Assembly (NCBI RefSeq): GCF_003850345.1
Contig: NZ_CP027707.1
Coordinates: 5,146,001 to 5,210,000, forward strand
Direction: 5' to 3'
From: Pseudomonas chlororaphis subsp. piscium
GTDB taxonomy: Bacteria; Pseudomonadota; Gammaproteobacteria; Pseudomonadales; Pseudomonadaceae
DNA length: 64,000 bases
The notes under the pieces are model-generated. The model was not told where the DNA came from. It did not search any database and worked only from the letters and a program-made list of their open reading frames with translations. This document shows, piece by piece, positions 58,162 through 64,000 of this stretch; positions within the stretch are counted from its first letter, which is position 1; each line of letters begins with the position of its first letter. A program made the translations under genes and the position numbers.

Positions 58162-58819
58162 GACGGCTCCTGTTCGACGCAAAAGGATCCTGCACGGGCC
58201 GGGCCGGCAGGCAGACAAGGGTCGATGGGGCTATTCAGCTGGGGGCCGAGGGCGGGCCGCCACGGCAAACTGGGGAGGAACAAGGGGCGCGCTATTGGCA
58301 GTAATACAGAGCATGGCGTTCATGGATGACGTCCTATTTTCTTATTATCAGGCGCCTGCGACCCAGAGGATCACGACGCATGACTGTCCATGTCGGTGAA
58401 GCGTCTGATTGACCTGTACAGCCCGGAACATAGAGGCTGGGGCTTTGCAAAAGGGTTGCTGCAAAGCCTGTTGCTGGCGAAAAAATACGCCAGCGCTTCT
58501 TGGCCTGTACACGGAGTTTTTGCAAAGTTTTGTATCTCCCCCCGTGATGCCGGCTTCCTCGCACTTGAGGGCCGGGCTTGCCGGCTGGATCTTTTGCCTG
58601 AACCGCCAGTCACAGGGTTACGCCCCTGCACTTGCCCACGGCGCCGATCTCGCAAAATGCAGGATGCACGATGGCCATTCATGCAAATTGCACGGACATG
58701 CAAATCACGTAAAAATATAAATACCTGATTTATAACGACTTTTTAAAAATTCAGTACTGGCACAATCACTGCACCTATCACTCCAGGTTTGCCATTCAAG
58801 AACCATGGAGCTGATAGAC
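58162..58819. other. Intergenic region with a sigma-54 promoter
   Basis: About 660 bases between the divergent acyl-CoA synthetase and DUF3509 genes. The final 130 bases are AT-rich and include the RpoN site at 58758-58773. The rest (58219-58650) has only short frames with no features, and could hold an enhancer-binding site or the synthetase promoter. Confidence 0.5.
58758..58773 (+). promoter_or_regulatory. Probable sigma-54 (RpoN) promoter
   Basis: TGGCACAATCACTGCA has GG and GC ten bases apart and matches the -24/-12 consensus except for one base of the TTGCW box. It lies about 47 bases before the DUF3509 ATG, a normal leader length, with AT-rich DNA upstream that could hold an IHF site. 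Confidence 0.65.
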
Positions 58820-59098
58820 ATGAGCCTGATCCAAGAAAAATTCGCTTCCCTGTTCTCCAACTACGAAGTGACCACTCAGCCACGTCCCGATGGCGGCATC
58901 CTGCTGACGCTGCGTAACAGTGAAGGTAAACAGCTCAAGCGCTCGATCTCTTATGCACAGTTGCATGCGGGCGATCAGCTGTCGTGGGTGATCAGTGCGT
59001 TGCGTCGCGACCTGGCCGAGCAGGCCAGCGAATTGCCACAGATTTCCCTGCTGCAAAGCCAGAACCGTTTTGCCCTGCCGACGTATCACTCGGTTTAA
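58820..59098 (+). CDS. DUF3509 family protein
   Basis: A 92-residue protein starting MSLIQEKFASLFSNYEV, with PRPDGGILLTLRNSEGKQLKRSIS following. It is of the Pseudomonas-restricted DUF3509 family and has unknown function. ATG 58820 fits the family start better than ATG 58805 five codons earlier. The likely sigma-54 promoter upstream suggests nitrogen or growth-phase control (inference). Confidence 0.85.
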   Translation: MSLIQEKFASLFSNYEVTTQPRPDGGILLTLRNSEGKQLKRSISYAQLHAGDQLSWVISALRRDLAEQASELPQISLLQSQNRFALPTYHSV

Positions 59099-59209
59099 AT
59101 CCGCACCGCTGTGGATTCGCGGTGACAACGGATATATGACGGATAGCCCCACCAATATGGATAGCCCCATTCAGGCCGTGCCAGCCGCGCTGACACGGCC
59201 TGAATGGTT

Positions 59210-59893
59210 TCAGAAACTCCGCGGATCGATCTCGGCGAAGCTCGCCACATTCGCATACCCCGCCAGTTCCCCGCCTTCGCGCACCAGGCCGCAGGTGGCC
59301 AGGCCGGCGGACTGGGCCGCCTCCAGCTCCTGGACGATATCGGACAGAAAGAGAATCTGTTCAGGCGCACAACCGATGGCCTGGGTAATGCGCCGGTAAG
59401 ACTGCACCTCCCGTTTCGGCCCCGAGGTGGTGTCGAAAAAACCGCTGAACAGCGGCGTCAGGTCCCCGGCAATGGAACGACCGAAAATCAGCTTCTGCGC
59501 CTGGACCGAGCCCGACGAATAGACGTACAACCGATAACCAGACTGATGCCAGTGCTGCAACGCCGCCACCGCATCCGGGTAGACATGGCCCTTGAGCTGT
59601 CCGGCCAGGTACCCCTGTTCCCAGACCATGCCTTGCAGCGCCTTGAGTGGCGTGGACTTGCGATCTTCCGCGATCCAGCCCAGGAGGATCTCGATCACCC
59701 GCTCGACATCCGCCGCCGGCTCGCCGCTTGCCTCGCGCACCGCCTGCAACTGCTCGGCGACATCGTCCCGGGTGGCGTGTTTGCGCACGAAGCCCGGCAG
59801 CTGCTGCACCGCGTAGGGGAACAGCACCTCGAAGACAAAACTCACCGCGCTGGTGGTGCCTTCGATGTCGGTGAGAATGGCCTTGATCGACAT
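59210..59893 (-). CDS. mtnC: Enolase-phosphatase E1 (MtnC)
   Basis: MtnC both enolises and dephosphorylates diketo-5-methylthiopentyl-1-phosphate to acireductone. The 227-residue HAD protein has [28 protein letters not shown] and [13 protein letters not shown]. The start ATG 59893 gives the family length; the frame to 60202 runs antiparallel to family expectation inside mtnD. It starts 4 bases after the mtnD stop. Confidence 0.95.
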   Translation of the reverse strand: MSIKAILTDIEGTTSAVSFVFEVLFPYAVQQLPGFVRKHATRDDVAEQLQAVREASGEPAADVERVIEILLGWIAEDRKSTPLKALQGMVWEQGYLAGQLKGHVYPDAVAALQHWHQSGYRLYVYSSGSVQAQKLIFGRSIAGDLTPLFSGFFDTTSGPKREVQSYRRITQAIGCAPEQILFLSDIVQELEAAQSAGLATCGLVREGGELAGYANVASFAEIDPRSF

Positions 59894-59897
59894 CCGC

Positions 59898-60443
59898 TCA
59901 ATCCTCCAGAAGCGGGAACTGGCTGGCGATATCGGAACCGGTGAAATTGGCGACCCAACCTTCTGGGTTATTGAACATGCGGATCGCCACCAGGTACGGG
60001 TTCTCGCCCATGTCGAACCAGTGCGCGGTACCGGCCGGCACCGAAAGCAGGTCGTTCTTCTCGCACAGCACGGCGTACACGTAGTCGCCGATGTGCAGAT
60101 TGAACAGGCCGCGACCGGCGACGAAAAAGCGCACCTCGTCCTCGGCATGCCGGTGTTCATCGAGGAACTTGGCGCGCAGCTCGGCCTTTTGCGGGTGATC
60201 ACTGTTCAGGCTGATCACATCGACGGTGATGTAGCCGCGTTCGGTCATCAGGCGGTCGATCTGTTCCTGATAGGCGCCTATCACTTCTTCCTGGCTGGCG
60301 CCCGGCTGGATCCTGGTGGCGGCTTGCCAACGATCGAAACGCACGCCCTGCTCGGCCAGGGTCGCGGCGATATCGTCGAAATGGGTCAGCACCTTGTTCG
60401 GCAGGTCCGGGCTGGATACGTGGTAAACGGACAGGCTGCTCAT
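59898..60443 (-). CDS. mtnD: Acireductone dioxygenase (MtnD)
   Basis: A 181-residue cupin that oxidises acireductone to the 2-keto precursor of methionine plus formate (Fe form). The metal ligands lie in [15 protein letters not shown] and [10 protein letters not shown]. It lies between mtnB (99 bases upstream) and mtnC (4 bases downstream) on the same strand. Confidence 0.96.
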   Translation of the reverse strand: MSSLSVYHVSSPDLPNKVLTHFDDIAATLAEQGVRFDRWQAATRIQPGASQEEVIGAYQEQIDRLMTERGYITVDVISLNSDHPQKAELRAKFLDEHRHAEDEVRFFVAGRGLFNLHIGDYVYAVLCEKNDLLSVPAGTAHWFDMGENPYLVAIRMFNNPEGWVANFTGSDIASQFPLLED

Positions 60444-60542
60444 CTTGGCAATTCCTCGTTATCGGCAATGCCCTCCGGCTTTTTCCAGGCCGGTCAGGCA
60501 GTGCATGTCATCAGGCGGTGGCTACTTCAGTCGAAGAAAGCC

Positions 60543-61163
60543 TTAACGGTTTAACAGGGCGCGAGTCTTCAACTCGCACTCGAACAGGAACTCGAAGGCC
60601 TCGATCTGGCGCTGCGCATCACTCATGCGCGCGCCCCAGGTGTAGAGGCCATGACCGCGAATCAGGTAGCCGACGCAATCGGCATGGGCGTCGAGCCAGG
60701 GCTGGACCTTGGCCGCCAGCCGGGCGATGTCCTGATCGTTGTCGAAAATCGGCACGCGCACCCGCGACTCGTGACTGGCAATGCCGGCAAAGGCCTTCTG
60801 CAGCTCGTAACCCTCGAACTCGATGAAGTCCTTGGCGGTCAGGCGCGACAGCACCGTGGCGTTCACCGAATGGGTATGCAGTACGGCACCGACCTGCGGG
60901 TTCCAGCTGTACAGCTGGGTATGCAGCAAGGTTTCGGCCGACGGCTTTTTGCCCGGTTCCAGGCTGTTGCCCGCCAGGTCGCTGGCCAGCACGTCATCCA
61001 GGCCCAACTGGCCTTTGTGCTTGCCAGAAACCGTGAGCAATAGCGCGCTCGGCGACAGGCGCGCGGAGTAGTTGCTGCTGGTGGCCGGGGACCAGCCGCG
61101 GGCATACAGAAAGCGCCCGACCTCGATGATTTCCTGCGCCAGCTGTTCGCGGCTAAGGCTCAT
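60543..61163 (-). CDS. mtnB: Methylthioribulose-1-phosphate dehydratase (MtnB)
   Basis: A 206-residue class II aldolase-like zinc enzyme with VGAVLHTHSVNATVLSRL and LIRGHGLYTWGARM as metal and catalytic motifs, and SSNYSARLS near the start. It dehydrates methylthioribulose-1-phosphate, the product of MtnA. The ATG overlaps the stop of the MFS transporter by ATGA (61160-61163), so the two are translationally coupled. Confidence 0.95.
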   Translation of the reverse strand: MSLSREQLAQEIIEVGRFLYARGWSPATSSNYSARLSPSALLLTVSGKHKGQLGLDDVLASDLAGNSLEPGKKPSAETLLHTQLYSWNPQVGAVLHTHSVNATVLSRLTAKDFIEFEGYELQKAFAGIASHESRVRVPIFDNDQDIARLAAKVQPWLDAHADCVGYLIRGHGLYTWGARMSDAQRQIEAFEFLFECELKTRALLNR

Positions 61164-62308
61164 GGCCTTTCCTCTTGCATACGTGTGGCAATGATAACGG
61201 CTGCCGCCAGCGCTGCGAGGCTTGCAATACTAAAGGTCAATGTCGCGCCCAGGGCGTTCCAGCTGTAGCCGGAATACAGCGCGCCCAACGCACCGCCGGT
61301 GCCGGCCAGGGCCGCGTACAGGGCCTGGCCCTGGCCCTGCTGGCGGTCGCCGAAGCTGCGTTGCACGAAATGAATGGCCGCGGCATGAAAGCTGCCGAAG
61401 GTCGCGGCATGCAGCACCTGGGCAAACAACAGCACCCACAGATGTTCGGCAAAGGCGCCCAGCAGCAGCCAGCGCAGGGCCGCCAGCAGGAAACTCGCCA
61501 GCAGCACCCGGCGCACCGAAAACCGCGAGAGAATCCAGCTCATCGCCAGGAACATCAGCACTTCGGCGACCACCCCCAGCGCCCACAACAGGCCGATCAA
61601 GCCGCGGCTGTAGCCCAAGTGTTCCAGGTGCAGGGTCAGGAAGGTGTAGTAAGGGCCGTGGCTCATTTGCATCAGCGCCACACAGGCATAGAAGGCCAGG
61701 ACGCCGGGGCTGCGCAACTGGCCAAGAAAGCCCCCGGCGGCCAAGCGACTGCCCTGGGTCGCAGGCTGGGCATTGGGCACCCAGGCGCTGCTGAGCACGA
61801 TGCCGGCCATGATCAGCACCAGCGCCGCCGGGTAGATGTCCAGGCTCAACCACTCGAACAACCGCCCCAGCGCCACTACCGTAAGGATGAAACCGATCGA
61901 GCCCCACAGGCGGATCTGGCTGTAGCGGGCGGTCTGGCCTTGCAGGTGTGCCAGGGTGATCACTTCGAATTGCGGCAGTACCGCGTGCCAGAAGAACGCA
62001 TGCAGGGCCATGACCATCGCCAGCCAGGCGTAGCTCTTGCTGACGAAAATCAGCGAAAAGCTCAGCAGCGTGCAGATCGCGCCAAAACGCACAATGGCCA
62101 GGCGCCGGCCGGTGTAGTCGCCGAGCCAGCCCCAGATGTTCGGCGCCACGCAGCGCATGAGCATGGGAATCGCCACCAGTTCGCCGATGCGCGCGCTGGA
62201 AAACCCCAGGTGATCGAAGTACAGCGCCAGAAACGGCGCGGTCGAACCCAGCAAGGCGAAATAGAACAGATAGAAACTGGAGAGCCGCCAGTACGGGAGC
62301 GCCGCCAC
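61160..62308 (-). CDS. MFS transporter coupled to methionine salvage genes
   Basis: A 382-residue permease from GTG 62308 with about twelve membrane segments and the LYFDHLGFSSARIGELVAIPML and GWLGDYTGRR motifs. It belongs to the HcaT/PPP (3-phenylpropionate-type) subgroup. The ATGA overlap with mtnB suggests it works with methionine salvage, for example taking up methylthioribose or a related thio-compound (inference). The start is chosen because residues from here on match family members. The frame is open to 62395, and an out-of-frame ATG at 62343 stops after nine codons. It follows aroC closely. Confidence 0.85.
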   Translation of the reverse strand: MAALPYWRLSSFYLFYFALLGSTAPFLALYFDHLGFSSARIGELVAIPMLMRCVAPNIWGWLGDYTGRRLAIVRFGAICTLLSFSLIFVSKSYAWLAMVMALHAFFWHAVLPQFEVITLAHLQGQTARYSQIRLWGSIGFILTVVALGRLFEWLSLDIYPAALVLIMAGIVLSSAWVPNAQPATQGSRLAAGGFLGQLRSPGVLAFYACVALMQMSHGPYYTFLTLHLEHLGYSRGLIGLLWALGVVAEVLMFLAMSWILSRFSVRRVLLASFLLAALRWLLLGAFAEHLWVLLFAQVLHAATFGSFHAAAIHFVQRSFGDRQQGQGQALYAALAGTGGALGALYSGYSWNALGATLTFSIASLAALAAAVIIATRMQEERP

Positions 62309-62342
62309 GGCCGTCAGACCGTGGCGACTGGCAGAGACGCCA

Positions 62343-63434
62343 TTACAACTGGCCCAGCACCGGCGTGCTGACACGCACGTCGGCGTTCTGGCCACGATGA
62401 CGCAGCAGGTGATCCATCAGCACGATGGCCATCATGGCTTCGGCGATTGGCGTGGCGCGGATGCCGACGCATGGGTCGTGACGGCCCTTGGTGATGACGT
62501 CCACCGGGTTGCCATCGATGTCGATCGAGCGGCCCGGGGTGGTGATGCTGGAGGTCGGCTTGAGCGCAAGGTGCGCGACGATCGGCTGGCCGGAGGAAAT
62601 CCCGCCAAGGATGCCGCCGGCGTTGTTGCTGAGGAAACCTTGCGGGGTCAGTTCGTCGCGATGCTCGGTGCCACGCTGGGCGACGCTGGCGAAACCGGCG
62701 CCGATTTCCACACCCTTGACCGCGTTGATGCTCATCAGCGCGTGGGCCAGCTCGGCGTCCAGGCGGTCGAAGATCGGCTCGCCCAGGCCCGGCATCACAC
62801 CCTCGGCGACCACGGTGATCTTCGCCCCCACCGAGTCCTGATCGCGACGCAGCTGGTCCATATAGGCTTCCAGCTCCGGCACCTTCTCCGGGTCAGGGCT
62901 GAAGAAGGCGTTGTCTTCCACCGAATCCCAGGTCTTGAACGGGATTTCGATCGGGCCCAGCTGGCTCATGTAGCCACGCACCACGATGCCCTGGCTGGCC
63001 AGGTATTTCTTGGCGATGGCCCCGGCCGCCACGCGCATGGCGGTTTCCCGCGCCGAGCTGCGACCGCCGCCGCGGTAATCGCGGATGCCGTATTTGTGGT
63101 GATAGGTGTAATCGGCGTGGGCCGGGCGGAACAGGTCCTTGATCGCCGAGTAGTCCTTGGACTTCTGGTCGGTGTTGCGGATCAACAGGCCGATGGAGCA
63201 GCCAGTGGTCTTGCCTTCGAACACGCCGGAGAGGATTTCGACTTCATCGGCTTCCTGGCGCTGGGTGGTATGGCGGCTAGTGCCGGGCTTGCGCCGGTCC
63301 AGGTCGCGCTGCAGATCGTCCAGCGACAGCTCAAGACCCGGTGGGCAGCCGTCGACAATGGCGACCAACGCCGGACCATGGCTTTCGCCCGCGGTGGTGA
63401 CAGTGAACAGCTTGCCGTAGGTATTGCCGGACAT
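62343..63434 (-). CDS. aroC: Chorismate synthase
   Basis: The last enzyme of the shikimate pathway, needing reduced FMN. The 363-residue protein opens [33 protein letters not shown] with the first signature. [36 protein letters not shown] text and [19 protein letters not shown] text near the C-terminus are the others (GVRATPIAE in this copy reads [12 protein letters not shown]). It lies upstream of the MFS-mtn genes, with 34 bases between its stop and the MFS start, and may share a transcript with them. Confidence 0.96.
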   Translation of the reverse strand: MSGNTYGKLFTVTTAGESHGPALVAIVDGCPPGLELSLDDLQRDLDRRKPGTSRHTTQRQEADEVEILSGVFEGKTTGCSIGLLIRNTDQKSKDYSAIKDLFRPAHADYTYHHKYGIRDYRGGGRSSARETAMRVAAGAIAKKYLASQGIVVRGYMSQLGPIEIPFKTWDSVEDNAFFSPDPEKVPELEAYMDQLRRDQDSVGAKITVVAEGVMPGLGEPIFDRLDAELAHALMSINAVKGVEIGAGFASVAQRGTEHRDELTPQGFLSNNAGGILGGISSGQPIVAHLALKPTSSITTPGRSIDIDGNPVDVITKGRHDPCVGIRATPIAEAMMAIVLMDHLLRHRGQNADVRVSTPVLGQL

Positions 63435-63578
63435 GCGGGACGCTCCATGAAATCAGCCGAAATAACTCAATCTGGATTACTGAGCGCGCCAGTATACGCA
63501 GGCTACCCAACTAGTTCATCCTCGAACCTTATCCGTGCCCGGAAGTCCAACCGGCACCTTCTCCATGATGGCGTGATA

Positions 63579-64000
63579 ATGCTGCGAGTTCTTCTCTTGA
63601 GCCTTACCCTGTTCACCGGCCTGGTCCAGGCGGCCGTGTTGCAACGTCCCATCAGCCTGGACACTGGCAACGGCGAGTTATACGGCTCGCTGCTGTTGCC
63701 CAAGTCCGACGCCCCGGTGCCGGTGGTGCTGATCGTCTCCGGCTCCGGCCCCACCGACCGCGATGGCAACAACCCCGACGGCGGACGCAACGACAGCCTC
63801 AAGCGCCTGGCCTGGGTGCTGGCCAAACACAACATCGCCAGCGTGCGCTACGACAAACGCGGCGTGGCCGCCAGCCTTGCCGCCACCCCGGACGAACGCA
63901 ACCTGACCCTCGACGCCTACGTCGCCGACGCCGTGGCCTGGGGCAAAAAACTCAAGAGCGACCCACGCCTGGGTCCGCTGATCATGCTCGGCCACAGCGA
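63579..64000 (+). CDS. Secreted alpha/beta hydrolase, 5' part
   Basis: The first 140 codons of a gene that runs off the right end. It has a Sec signal peptide (MLRVLLLSLTLFTGLVQA). The hydrolase core then reads VPVVLIVSGSGPTDRDGNN, where the oxyanion loop lies, and SVRYDKRGV. The final visible residues GHSE begin the nucleophile elbow (G-x-S-x-G). It would be a periplasmic hydrolase or esterase of unknown substrate. It diverges from aroC. Confidence 0.88.
   Translation, partial: MLRVLLLSLTLFTGLVQAAVLQRPISLDTGNGELYGSLLLPKSDAPVPVVLIVSGSGPTDRDGNNPDGGRNDSLKRLAWVLAKHNIASVRYDKRGVAASLAATPDERNLTLDAYVADAVAWGKKLKSDPRLGPLIMLGHS

Noticed and set aside
59894..60202. N-terminal extension of mtnC
   Set aside because: Those codons are inside mtnD in another frame and resemble no enolase-phosphatase.
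1..64000. CRISPR arrays, prophage, integron or intact insertion sequences
   Set aside because: No regularly spaced repeats, no phage structural genes, and no complete transposase were found; the only transposition relic is the istB fragment.

Overview
The window is a GC-rich chromosomal segment of a fluorescent Pseudomonas, most likely of the P. fluorescens group. The evidence is gene order and protein type: the run rpsA-cmk-(tyrA-aroA fusion)-hisC-pheA-serC-gyrA, an O-antigen locus beside ihfB, a MupP peptidoglycan-recycling phosphatase, an MTA deaminase, the N-acetylglutaminylglutamine (NAGGN) operon, DUF3509, and P. fluorescens-type REP sequences. Both ends are cut inside genes. I see no CRISPR array, tRNA, rRNA or intact insertion sequence, and no wholly new system. 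The unusual material lies in the O-antigen flank, in a broken mtnA, and in several candidate regulatory sites.

Region 1 (1-12.4 kb, mostly minus strand) is the edge of the O-antigen locus. It holds rmlB-rmlD-rmlA without an adjacent rmlC, then rfaH, a perfect ops element, wecB, wecC, a Wzx-like flippase and the start of an N-acetyl sugar amidotransferase. Upstream lie ihfB and a LapA-domain gene. A 3 kb low-GC segment then separates ihfB from rpsA. It carries wzz, a decayed IS21-type istB fragment, a small lipoprotein gene and a second, broken copy of the ihfB 5' end.

Region 2 (12.4-28.3 kb) is housekeeping. Tightly packed and partly overlapping aromatic amino acid, serine and histidinol-phosphate transaminase genes run from gyrA to rpsA. 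They are followed by mtnA (frameshifted) and, divergently, mtaD, ubiG, mupP and yciK.

Region 3 (28.3-43.2 kb) mixes signalling and general functions: a GGDEF protein, a PqqC/CADD-like protein, a membrane GGDEF-EAL protein, an ABC exporter, a DsbA-like protein, trhO, a BolA-family gene, a DUF2059 protein, fumC, an EamA permease, a thiolase and polyphosphate:AMP phosphotransferase. REP elements sit between several of these.

Region 4 (43.3-52.2 kb) contains mnmC, the three-gene NAGGN osmoprotectant operon, yheU, ynfA and a short-chain dehydrogenase. Region 5 (52.2-64 kb) contains an LTA-synthase-like transferase, small membrane and ankyrin proteins, an acyl-CoA synthetase, DUF3509 behind a probable sigma-54 promoter, the methionine-salvage block (MFS transporter-mtnB-mtnD-mtnC), aroC and the start of an alpha/beta hydrolase.

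Methylthioadenosine metabolism links two distant parts of the window. mtaD and mtnA at 24 kb act upstream of mtnB, mtnC and mtnD at 60 kb. The one-base deletion in mtnA would therefore interrupt a pathway whose later steps look intact.
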